Below are positions 25,198 through 31,950 of a stretch of 64,000 nucleotides of DNA, one piece after another. The number at the start of each line of letters is the position of its first letter. Position 1 is the stretch's first letter. Both the position numbers and the translations under genes were made by a program. Origin of the DNA: Pseudoalteromonas piscicida (lineage in GTDB: Bacteria; Pseudomonadota; Gammaproteobacteria; Enterobacterales; Alteromonadaceae); assembly GCF_002208135.1 (NCBI RefSeq), contig NZ_CP021646.1, forward strand, positions 1,533,501 to 1,597,500, given 5' to 3'. Under the pieces are notes generated by a model. The model was not told the DNA's origin, did no database searches, and was given only the letters and a program-made list of their open reading frames with translations.

Positions 25198-26113
25198 ATG
25201 AAAAAAACATTTGAAATCAATAATTTTTTAATCTACTTTGCTTTTGCATTAGTTTGCTTTTGCATTAGTCTTCAGCTGTAATACTCAGGCCAACTCTGAA
25301 CTAAACACTGATCTTAAACATCTTATGACAGCCTGCCATGGATGTAATGAAAGGTCTAGTCAATCGGCCGCTAAAAGTGCATGGGAGCCGGGGGACAGTG
25401 GCACTGTTTTCGTATTTAATTACCCTGCAAGAACACTTAAAAAGTATTATGTATATTATGAGTGGCTCCAAGTTGACCCTTACCAGCGAGTCCCAATAAA
25501 AAGAGTGAGAGCTGAAGTATTATCGTCTGGAGAAAGAGAGTATGGACAAAATATTGTTCAAGTCTTTAATAATTTTAAAGAGCGCTCATTAACCTATGAA
25601 GTTTACCAAGGTGCCCTCCATACAGATATAGTTGTTAGTTCGAGTCCTTATGGTAATAACGCTTATGACTTTGTTCGGAGTTCACAAATGCGAGATGAGT
25701 TATTTGATACGCAATTTCGGCTTGGATACAATAGAGTGTCAACCTTAGTTAATAGGATTACTTCTGCTCTAAACATAAAAAGGTTTGCTATACTTTCAGA
25801 GAAGTTTGATTTTAATATCATTTTTCCAGATGGCTCATATGTAAAAGTTGAACCTATCCTACATAGACAAACCTATAACATAGTTGAAGTTAAAGATGGA
25901 GACGGCAACACCATCCCTGTCACGCCCCCTAATACACCACAGTATTATCATCATAGGCAATGGGCTCGTTATGAAAATTTTAAAGAGTATATGTCAGAGC
26001 TAGGCCTAAGAATGCGACAAGCTGAATTGTCTCGTTCTTGCCCGAGAATAAAGACGACTTGCTCTATTTCCTCTGACAATAGTCGGATGACCTGTTTAGC
26101 GGTTTGTAGTTAG
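25198..26113 (+). pseudogene. CHxC-family exported protein, first paralogue, frame broken in the signal peptide
   Basis: ATG at 25198 with AAGGA upstream reads MKKTFEINNFLIYFAFALVC and stops at 25281. The mature part is in another frame to 26113. Removing one copy of the 16-bp duplication at 25237-25268 joins them into a 299-residue protein: membrane-seeking leader, C22 (possible lipid site), then the motif C41-H-G-C44, a GTVFVFNYPARTLKKYYVYY strand pair, a NAYDFVRSSQMRDELF helix, an IIFPDGSYVKVEP strand, and four cysteines at the C-terminus (SCPRIKTTC...MTCLAVC). I do not recognise the family. It is followed by two paralogues. As it stands it would make no full-length product unless translation restarts near ATG 25325, without a signal peptide. 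Confidence 0.75.
25237..25268 (+). repeat. 16-bp perfect tandem duplication inside a signal-peptide coding region
   Basis: Two adjacent copies of TTTGCTTTTGCATTAG (25237-25252 and 25253-25268). Sixteen is not a multiple of three, so the second copy shifts the frame of the CHxC-family gene. Loss of one copy would restore it. Confidence 0.95.
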
Positions 26114-26160
26114 TCAGGGACTTTGTGACTCATTAATATTATATATAAAAAGGAATAATT

Positions 26161-26862
26161 ATGAATATTAGCTTTAAGATCTCATTTGTATTTATCTTAC
26201 TTTTCAGTTTTATTTGCCATTCAAGCACAGAGAAACTGAATAGTAATCAATTTAGATTATTAGGTGGTTGCCATGGATGCCAAGATACTGAGGCTAGAAG
26301 TGTTGCAATAGAAATATTAGGTATAGGCAATAATGGCATTGTTTTTATTTATGATTTTGTAAATAGAAACTTGAGCAAGGTCGAAATTTATCATGATAAA
26401 GCGAGTGTTGAGGGTGAGCAAGTGTACATACCACAATACAGAGTGCTTTCATTAACTGAAAAAGAGTCAATGGCGCTTCAACCACTAGAATCATTATTTC
26501 TGGAAAGCTTGAATTATGGTAGCTATTTGAGCGAGTCTCCCTACTTGATAGCAGCTCATCAGGTTGAAGGGGAGTGGAGCAAGGATAATGCAAATGATTT
26601 TATCTTAACATCGGCGATGAGAAGTAGCTTAAATAAGGAAATTATTGTTAATCTAAAAAATCGTATCAAGCCTTTGCTAATTTCAATTAGAGATATTTTG
26701 GATATGGATAGCAATGAACTTGTAGATTTAAAGCTCCTTCATAAATTAGTGTTTACCGATGGAAGTTATGTGCTTGCGGTTGAAAGTGAGCAAAGTGACG
26801 GCGAGGATTTTAAAGTACTTAAAGCTTACGATAGCCAGCATAACGTGTTGGAAACGTACTAA
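26161..26862 (+). CDS. CHxC-family exported protein, second paralogue
   Basis: 233 residues: signal peptide (FVFILLFSFICHSS), then C37-H-G-C40 in LLGGCHGCQD, and GIVFIYDFVNRNLSKVEIYHD, NANDFILTSAMRSSL and LVFTDGSYVLAVES, matching the order of segments in the upstream paralogue. It lacks the C-terminal four-cysteine tail. RBS AAGGAA precedes the ATG. No known domain is recognised. The CxxC-like pair after a signal peptide suggests a disulphide or metal/haem-type site in the periplasm or outside, but a CxxCH haem motif is absent (order is CHxC). AT-rich codon use differs from the neighbouring tus genes, hinting at acquired DNA. Confidence 0.7.
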   Translation: MNISFKISFVFILLFSFICHSSTEKLNSNQFRLLGGCHGCQDTEARSVAIEILGIGNNGIVFIYDFVNRNLSKVEIYHDKASVEGEQVYIPQYRVLSLTEKESMALQPLESLFLESLNYGSYLSESPYLIAAHQVEGEWSKDNANDFILTSAMRSSLNKEIIVNLKNRIKPLLISIRDILDMDSNELVDLKLLHKLVFTDGSYVLAVESEQSDGEDFKVLKAYDSQHNVLETY

Positions 26863-26897
26863 GAAAACTGATTCCAAATGCTTAATTAGGAGCTAGT

Positions 26898-27251
26898 ATG
26901 AAAAAATACCTTTTAGGGCTACTATTAATATTTCTCTCATTAGTGAGCTTTATAGCATACTGTGGTTTTCAAGCTAAATATAATGTCTTAACCAGCTGTC
27001 ATATGTGCTCCGAGCTAAAAAAACAAAGTGAGGCAATCAAAGCACATAAGGGACAATTAGGAGAAAAGGTGTATGTCTATGACTATAGCTCACGAAGCTT
27101 TTCAAAATATCAAATAGCATCTAAGTTGGTATTGACGGACAATGGCGTTGTGGATATTGACTATGCAGTGCCTGAACCATTGTCTATAGATGAACGGTTG
27201 GCTCAAGTAATGATTGATAAAGTTTTTGATGGGCTAATTGCTTCAAACTAA
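26898..27251 (+). CDS. CHxC-family exported protein, third (short) paralogue
   Basis: 117 residues: signal peptide or N-terminal anchor (YLLGLLLIFLSLVSFIAYCG), then C34-H-M-C37 in LTSCHMCSELKKQSEA and KVYVYDYSSRSFSKYQIASK, corresponding to the N-terminal half of the two upstream proteins. It ends before the NxxDF...SxMR and FxDGSYV segments, so it is a natural short version or a 3'-truncated copy. RBS TAGGAG precedes the ATG, 35 bases after the previous stop, and a strong terminator follows. Function unknown. Confidence 0.65.
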   Translation: MKKYLLGLLLIFLSLVSFIAYCGFQAKYNVLTSCHMCSELKKQSEAIKAHKGQLGEKVYVYDYSSRSFSKYQIASKLVLTDNGVVDIDYAVPEPLSIDERLAQVMIDKVFDGLIASN

Positions 27252-27271
27252 TTTTAACTTATTATGATTAA

Positions 27272-27308
27272 ATATGAAGCTTATGGAGTAATAAGCTTCA
27301 TATTTTTT
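27272..27308 (+). terminator. Strong rho-independent terminator closing the CHxC cluster
   Basis: 13-bp perfect stem ATATGAAGCTTAT/ATAAGCTTCATAT, 6-nt loop, followed by T6. It lies just before the end of tusE on the other strand and may also serve that operon weakly. Confidence 0.93.
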
Positions 27309-27319
27309 ATCAAGTATTA

Positions 27320-27649
27320 TCAAATACATTTGGCGGGTTTTGGTAATCCTGCTATTTTTGTTGCTTGTTTGGCTGGACCTTTTGGAAATAACTTATATAA
27401 ATAGATGCTATTACCTTTATCCTCGCCTAGTGCTTTAGCCATTGCCTTTACCAGCATGCGGATCGCTGGGCTGGTGTTGTATTCGAGATAAAAACCTCTC
27501 ACAAACTCAATGACTTCCCAATGTGCATCTGAAAGCTCAATATTTTCTTCTGCGGCAAGAAGTGGTGCTAAATCTTTAGTCCATTGAGTATGATCTAGCA
27601 AATAGCCTTGTTTATCTGTCTCGATAGTTTGGTTGTTAAATTCTAGCAT
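27320..27649 (-). CDS. tusE: Sulfur relay protein TusE (DsrC family)
   Basis: 109 residues from the ATG at 27647-27649; a TTG four codons upstream is less likely. Accepts sulfur from TusBCD and passes it to MnmA for 2-thiolation of tRNA wobble uridine. The DsrC fold signature is present ([22 protein letters not shown]) and the reactive cysteine is second from the end (PAKCI). It starts 5 bases after the tusB stop, making it the last gene of a tusDCBE operon. Confidence 0.95.
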   Translation of the reverse strand: MLEFNNQTIETDKQGYLLDHTQWTKDLAPLLAAEENIELSDAHWEVIEFVRGFYLEYNTSPAIRMLVKAMAKALGEDKGNSIYLYKLFPKGPAKQATKIAGLPKPAKCI

Positions 27650-27654
27650 GATGA

Positions 27655-27909
27655 TTACCAAGTAATTGAATTTTTCATGTTGATGGTCAGCTCAACCCAA
27701 TCTTTGTCAGAAATAAGCTTTACTCCGGCTTCTGGGACAATGCCTCTGGCACTTGCACAGGTTTGCAGCATCACCACATTTGCATCCCCAGCTGAGATAC
27801 GTGTTTGGCCAAAGCAGCCATCATTACATAACAAAATAGTGTCTTGATGGGATACAAACTGCAGCTGATCGCATGCTTTGATACTAGAAATAATATGTAG
27901 CGTACTCAT
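27655..27909 (-). CDS. tusB: Sulfurtransferase complex subunit TusB
   Basis: 84 residues, DsrH-like: begins STLHIISSI with the central CNDGCFG segment. Structural subunit of the TusBCD heterohexamer that relays persulfide sulfur from TusA to TusE. Overlaps tusC by 4 bases and precedes tusE by 5. Confidence 0.92.
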   Translation of the reverse strand: MSTLHIISSIKACDQLQFVSHQDTILLCNDGCFGQTRISAGDANVVMLQTCASARGIVPEAGVKLISDKDWVELTINMKNSITW

Positions 27910-28265
27910 AGTGTCACCACAAAGTCATGTTGTTTGATTAATGCAAGGATTTCCTGTTGATTTTTGACTTCAGTATCAACAGCAAGGGAGTGTGGCGATA
28001 TGTTAAACTCATCCATCGCTGACTGACAGGCATAAACCCGCTCGACATCATAAATTTCCAGAGTTTTTAATTGTTTAAACATGTCTTTTAAACCCAGTAG
28101 TGGAGCATTGAGGGTTTTCTGGAGTGATAGCACAGCAGGACCAGTAAAAAGCCAGCTTACTTGTTGATCAATCGCCGCATAGATTAATGCGACATCGAGC
28201 GCTTCTTTCAGACTATTTTGGTCAAAAGGACTGGTTTGAGAAATAATTAACACGTTTTTACTCAT
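27906..28265 (-). CDS. tusC: Sulfurtransferase complex subunit TusC
   Basis: 119 residues, DsrF-like: NVLIISQTSPFDQNSLKEALD at the start and the VYACQSAMDEFNI segment near residue 75. Part of the TusBCD complex. Overlaps tusD and tusB by 4 bases on either side, indicating tight translational coupling. Confidence 0.93.
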   Translation of the reverse strand: MSKNVLIISQTSPFDQNSLKEALDVALIYAAIDQQVSWLFTGPAVLSLQKTLNAPLLGLKDMFKQLKTLEIYDVERVYACQSAMDEFNISPHSLAVDTEVKNQQEILALIKQHDFVVTL

Positions 28266-28615
28266 TTAAACTGCATCCATTTATCAGACTTACTCGAGAT
28301 CATGGCAAATTCCGCAAGGCCGGCAATGGTGAAAGGGCTAACGTCTTCGATATTAACGCCGCGCTTTTCCGCAGCGGTGACACACAGCAACAGGGGGATC
28401 CCTTTATCTCTAATGCGTTGCCAAAGCGCGTTGACCTGCAATTCGTCAGAAGCGTGTACGATGTTTTGGCTGGCGTGATACACACCATCTTGATATAGAA
28501 AGATGCACGCGATGTGATGGTCACTTGCAATAACGGCATCGACATACCGTTCTAGTAACGTTAACTTTGACTGTGCAGCAACGCCAAAGTGCACTGATAT
28601 GGCTATTTGACTCAA
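28262..28615 (-). CDS. tusD: Sulfurtransferase complex subunit TusD
   Basis: 117 residues, DsrE-like. Carries the sulfur-accepting cysteine of the complex in LLLCVTAAEKRGV, the position of the reactive Cys78 in E. coli TusD. The IFLYQDGVYHA segment is typical. First gene of the minus-strand tusDCBE operon. It begins just downstream of the terminator of the Bax-inhibitor gene, so it needs its own promoter in a short gap or depends on read-through. Confidence 0.93.
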   Translation of the reverse strand: MSQIAISVHFGVAAQSKLTLLERYVDAVIASDHHIACIFLYQDGVYHASQNIVHASDELQVNALWQRIRDKGIPLLLCVTAAEKRGVNIEDVSPFTIAGLAEFAMISSKSDKWMQFK

Positions 28616-28624
28616 ATTTTACTC

Positions 28625-28650
28625 ATAAAAAAAGCCCCGTAATGGGGCTT
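28625..28650 (-). terminator. Terminator after the Bax-inhibitor-1 gene
   Basis: On the minus strand AAGCCCC-attac-GGGGCTT is followed by seven T's. It sits between the Bax-inhibitor stop and tusD. Confidence 0.9.
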
Positions 28651-28670
28651 ATTTTATCAGAAATTCTGAG

Positions 28671-29336
28671 TTAGTCATCCGAGGCGCCTAAAAGGGCAAG
28701 GATACTGGTAAATAAGTTATAAATACTTAAATATAAGCTCACAGTTGCAAGCACATAGTTTGTCTCGCCGCCGTTGATGATGCGGCTTGTATCATAAAGG
28801 ATAAAGCCAGACATTAATAAAACGACTGCCGCGTTAATTGCCATAAACGCGATGCTAGATCCAATGAATAAGTTTACTAGGCTTGAGATAATAACCACGA
28901 TTAAACCAACCGTTAAAAAGCCGCCCATAAACGAGAAGTCTTTTTTCGTGGTTAGTGCATAAGCTGATAAACCGAAGAAAATTAACGCTGTTGTGCCAAG
29001 TGCTTGCGCTATCAACATGCCACCATTTGGTAGTGCAGCATAGTGATTAAGCATAGGCCCAAGGCCGAAACCTAAAATACCAGTAAATAAGAATACAAGA
29101 CCGATAGCAGAAGATGAGTTTGCTTTTTTACCGATAACAAATAGCAAACCAAATGCAACTAATGAACAAACAATACCGGTAAACGCTGGTAATGCCATTG
29201 TCATTGAAATTGCGGCTGTTACTGCACTGAACGCTAATGTCATTGCCAATAGGAAGTAAGTGTTTTTCAACACTTTGTTTGTTTCCATTGTCGACATGAC
29301 AGGTTTTGCAGTGTTGTATGAATGATTGAATGCCAT
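28671..29336 (-). CDS. Bax inhibitor-1/YccA family membrane protein
   Basis: 221 residues with seven hydrophobic helices and a short soluble N-terminus (NHSYNTAKPVMSTMETNKVLKNTYFL). The TNKVLKNTYFLLAMTLAFSA start and the ILYDTSRIINGGETNYV segment with conserved acidic residue near the last helix are the TMBIM/YccA signature. E. coli YccA interacts with the FtsH protease; family members elsewhere are calcium-leak channels. In E. coli yccA neighbours tusE (yccK), and the same association is seen here. RBS AGGAG lies upstream on the minus strand. Confidence 0.94.
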   Translation of the reverse strand: MAFNHSYNTAKPVMSTMETNKVLKNTYFLLAMTLAFSAVTAAISMTMALPAFTGIVCSLVAFGLLFVIGKKANSSSAIGLVFLFTGILGFGLGPMLNHYAALPNGGMLIAQALGTTALIFFGLSAYALTTKKDFSFMGGFLTVGLIVVIISSLVNLFIGSSIAFMAINAAVVLLMSGFILYDTSRIINGGETNYVLATVSLYLSIYNLFTSILALLGASDD

Positions 29337-29591
29337 GATTCAAGCTCCTTAATAAAACATGCTGATCCCAAAAATAACTGAGATAAGAGTATCAATTGTT
29401 ATATGTTGGGGCAATGATTTCTGGATCAATATCGTCGATATTTAGCTTGCCTCTATAAATAGCAGCTGTTTTCTAAGACTTTGAATATTTTCAAAAGTTC
29501 GCTGAAATATCAAAAATACGCATGATTTTGACTGGTTCTTAGACGATTGAGCTAATTTTTACGCAAACGATCAAATAATTGAAAAAAAAGC

Positions 29592-29620
29592 TTCACAAGC
29601 GCATGGGGATTCTCTATTAT
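29592..29620 (+). promoter_or_regulatory. Promoter for the tRNA-Ser pair
   Basis: TTCACA, 17-base spacer, TATTAT, then a GC-rich discriminator (tcgccccgctgc) directly before the first tRNA. GC-rich discriminators are characteristic of growth-rate- and ppGpp-controlled stable RNA promoters. Confidence 0.65.
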
Positions 29621-29632
29621 TCGCCCCGCTGC

Positions 29633-29723
29633 GGAGAGATGGCTGAGCGGTTGAAAGCACCGGTCTTGAAAACCGGCATACGTTAATAGCGTATCTAGGG
29701 TTCAAATCCCTATCTCTCCGCCA
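29633..29723 (+). tRNA. tRNA-Ser (TGA anticodon)
   Basis: 91-nt class II tRNA: acceptor GGAGAGA/TCTCTCC, anticodon stem CCGGT/ACCGG with loop CTTGAAA (TGA), long variable arm (ATACGTTAATAGCGTAT), T arm GGGTTCAAATCCC, encoded GCCA end. Confidence 0.96.
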
Positions 29724-29765
29724 CTTATTTTAGATTCACGCTGTTAAGCGTGGAACAAAGGTTTT

Positions 29766-29856
29766 GGAGAGATGGCTGAGTGGTTGAAAGCACCGGTCTT
29801 GAAAACCGGCATACGTTAATAGCGTATCTAGGGTTCAAATCCCTATCTCTCCGCCA
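29766..29856 (+). tRNA. tRNA-Ser (TGA anticodon), second copy
   Basis: 91 nt, identical to the first copy except one C-to-T change in the D loop region (GAGTGG for GAGCGG). 42 bases downstream, so both are probably in one transcript. Confidence 0.96.
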
Positions 29857-29861
29857 CATTT

Positions 29862-29888
29862 AAAGCCCTCAAGTTTGAGGGCTTTTTT
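29862..29888 (+). terminator. Terminator after the tRNA-Ser pair
   Basis: AAAGCCCTCAA/TTGAGGGCTTTTTT stem with a short loop and T6, 6 bases after the second tRNA. Confidence 0.92.
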
Positions 29889-30038
29889 GTTTCTGATATC
29901 AAAAATCTCCCGTCTTGCGATTTCACCGATATACTCACGGTAAAAATACCTATTAGACCAAAGTCGGCTAGTGCCGAGGCACTGCTTGCACAATACTCAA
30001 TATTGTAGAATTAATATTAAGTGTAGAGAGTGTTGAAT

Positions 30039-30416
30039 ATGAAGCAAGTTGGCAAAGGGGTAGGGTTCTCTTTACTGTCACCATTAATCGTGGGTGGTGT
30101 GCTTGGGGTTTACTACAGCTTTACACTCGGTCGTAGTGAGATGTTTTTTAACTTACTACTTAGCGCAATTTCGAACGCTTACATCGTTGGTCTTGCTATG
30201 TGTCTATTCGTTGTTCCCGGATATATCCTTATGTTCAGGTACAACAGGGTACAATATGGCGGATTGTTAACATTGGGCTTACTTGGTGGTGCCGTATTCA
30301 GCTATCTTTTTGCTGCACAATCTGGTGTTGGTTTTATTGTTAACACCTTAATGTCAATGCTCGCTGCTGGGCTTTTCCTGTTTGGTTTAAGGGTAGGTAA
30401 TCATAAAACTGGGTGA
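30039..30416 (+). CDS. Small polytopic membrane protein of unknown function
   Basis: 125 residues from the ATG at 30039, with GAGAG about 8 bases upstream; a GTG at 30030 is a less likely start. Four hydrophobic segments (roughly 8-26, 38-62, 70-90, 96-116) with a short positively charged loop (FRYNRVQYGG). No domain recognised. Located between the tRNA-Ser pair and the methionine sulfoxide reductase gene and probably transcribed alone. Membrane location is the only confident statement. Confidence 0.6.
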   Translation: MKQVGKGVGFSLLSPLIVGGVLGVYYSFTLGRSEMFFNLLLSAISNAYIVGLAMCLFVVPGYILMFRYNRVQYGGLLTLGLLGGAVFSYLFAAQSGVGFIVNTLMSMLAAGLFLFGLRVGNHKTG

Positions 30417-30537
30417 TAATTAAGCGAGCAGTGTCAGTTTTACAGATAATTAATACTTTTTCAGCCGAAAAGGTTTTAATTATTTCTCCGAAAGAGTACC
30501 TTTAGCTTTTGTCGTTCAATTCGTGAATTTGATGGTA

Positions 30538-30996
30538 ATGCAAAAGCAAGACTTTTATCAGACTTTAGTTAAACAAGCTCAAGGGTTAATCAGTGGCGAA
30601 CACAATGTGATTGCCAATATGGCAAACTTGAGTGCGCTTTTATTTACAACGCTTGAAGATATCAACTGGGCAGGCTTTTATCTTATGGATAGCGCTGAAG
30701 AGTTGGTTCTTGGGCCATTCCAAGGCAATCCAGCCTGCATCCGAATTCCTGTAGGTAAAGGTGTGTGTGGCACGGCAGCTGCAACTTGTGAGACGCAATT
30801 GGTTGAGGATGTTCATGCATTCGCTGGCCATATTGCTTGTGACGCAGCATCAAATTCAGAAATCGTGATCCCAGTTTTTAAAGACAATAAAGTGATTGCC
30901 GTGCTAGACATCGACAGTCCTAGTCTGGCAAGATTTGACGAGCAGGATAAGATCGGGTTAGAAGCGTTAGTTAAAGTGTTTGAGGAAACGCTTTAA
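30538..30996 (+). CDS. msrC: Free methionine-(R)-sulfoxide reductase (GAF-domain fRMsr)
   Basis: 152 residues from the ATG at 30538, chosen because homologues begin with M-x-K-x-x-FY at this point; GTG 30523 and ATG 30532 are also in frame. A single GAF domain reduces free methionine-R-sulfoxide using cysteine thiols. The three diagnostic cysteines C67 (NPACIRIP), C77 (GKGVCGTA) and C101 (GHIACDAAS) keep the 10- and 24-residue spacing of E. coli YebR/MsrC. The stop overlaps the next start (TAATG), and the group continues to proQ and prc, as yebR-proQ-prc do in enterobacteria. Confidence 0.93.
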   Translation: MQKQDFYQTLVKQAQGLISGEHNVIANMANLSALLFTTLEDINWAGFYLMDSAEELVLGPFQGNPACIRIPVGKGVCGTAAATCETQLVEDVHAFAGHIACDAASNSEIVIPVFKDNKVIAVLDIDSPSLARFDEQDKIGLEALVKVFEETL

Positions 30997-31274
30997 TGAA
31001 AGATATGCTTCAAGTACAAGATTATTTGTTTTCCTACGCTGATGTTGGTGATTGGGAAGGCGAAGAAGAAGTTGTTGCAGAACGCTTAAATGAACTTATT
31101 CATCACGCATGGGATTTACTTCCCGAAGATTTAGACTGTGACACAATAGATAGGCTCATAGAAGGTATTTGGGAACATCTTCGCGGTGATTTAGCGCTTC
31201 TTGAAGCAGATATAGAAGAGCTAATTGACTGGGTTACACACTATATAAACTCGTCGCTCGATGAGCAGATGTAA
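30996..31274 (+). CDS. Small acidic protein of unknown function between msrC and proQ
   Basis: 92 residues, strongly acidic (YADVGDWEGEEEVVAERLNE, LLPEDLDCDTIDRL), all-helical in appearance, no signal peptide. Its ATG overlaps the msrC stop by one base (TAATG), and the proQ start follows its stop by 15 bases, so it is translated within this operon and is unlikely to be spurious. I do not recognise a family. Its charge could suit an interaction with the basic ProQ protein, but this is speculation. Confidence 0.7.
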   Translation: MKDMLQVQDYLFSYADVGDWEGEEEVVAERLNELIHHAWDLLPEDLDCDTIDRLIEGIWEHLRGDLALLEADIEELIDWVTHYINSSLDEQM

Positions 31275-31289
31275 TTAATAGGTTTAAAA

Positions 31290-31940
31290 ATGGAAACCAC
31301 AAACAAGCTAAAAGACACAAATGAAGTATTAGACTTCTTATTTTCAGAATTTCCTAACTGCTTCAAGCAAAAGGATGGGATTAGGCCACTTAAAGTCGGT
31401 ATTTTCAAAGATATCGCTGAGCGTATTGAGGGCTCTGACAAAGTCAGTAAAACTCAAGTGCGTCAGGCGCTTCGTAAGTACACTTCGAACTGGCGTTATC
31501 TAGAAGCAGTAACCAAGAACGAGTTTCGTGTAGACCTAGACGGCAATCAAGCAGAAAAGGTTGAGCAAGAGCACGTTGAGCACGCAGAAAAAGCACTGGC
31601 CGAGAGCCGTGCAAAAATGGCTAAACGTAAAAAGCCCCAGCGTCCAAACAATCGCGATGGCGAAACAAAATCTTACAAAAAGAAACCTCACTCTAGGGAT
31701 CGCCAAGACCAAAAACGCCCTAAAATGAGTAATAAACCTGCTGAAGTTAAGCCAAAGCGTAGTGGTAAAGTTGAACCTTTACCGGCTGAACAGGTCAAGG
31801 TTAATAACAAAGTTAAAGTTAAACTTGGTCAAGCGCTTGTTAACGCTACTATCACAGAAGTCAAAAATGACGAAGTGCACGTAGAGCTTGTAACAGGAAT
31901 GCAAGTTAAAACTAAAGCAGATAGCCTATATATCCAGTAA
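31290..31940 (+). CDS. proQ: RNA chaperone ProQ
   Basis: 216 residues. N-terminal FinO/ProQ RNA-binding domain (~residues 8-115: EVLDFLFSEFPNCF, LKVGIFKDIAER, VRQALRKYTSNWRYLEAV), a long basic, lysine/arginine-rich linker, and a C-terminal Tudor-like ProQ domain (KVKLGQALVNATITEV). Binds structured sRNAs and mRNA 3' ends. Directly upstream of prc, as in enterobacteria, with only 10 bases between the stop and the prc ATG. Confidence 0.96.
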   Translation: METTNKLKDTNEVLDFLFSEFPNCFKQKDGIRPLKVGIFKDIAERIEGSDKVSKTQVRQALRKYTSNWRYLEAVTKNEFRVDLDGNQAEKVEQEHVEHAEKALAESRAKMAKRKKPQRPNNRDGETKSYKKKPHSRDRQDQKRPKMSNKPAEVKPKRSGKVEPLPAEQVKVNNKVKVKLGQALVNATITEVKNDEVHVELVTGMQVKTKADSLYIQ

Positions 31941-31950
31941 GGAGTTGTAT

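Noticed and set aside
25285-26113. Haem-binding CxxCH motif in the CHxC proteins
   Set aside because: The order is C-H-x-C; no CxxCH occurs, so cytochrome c maturation is not implied.
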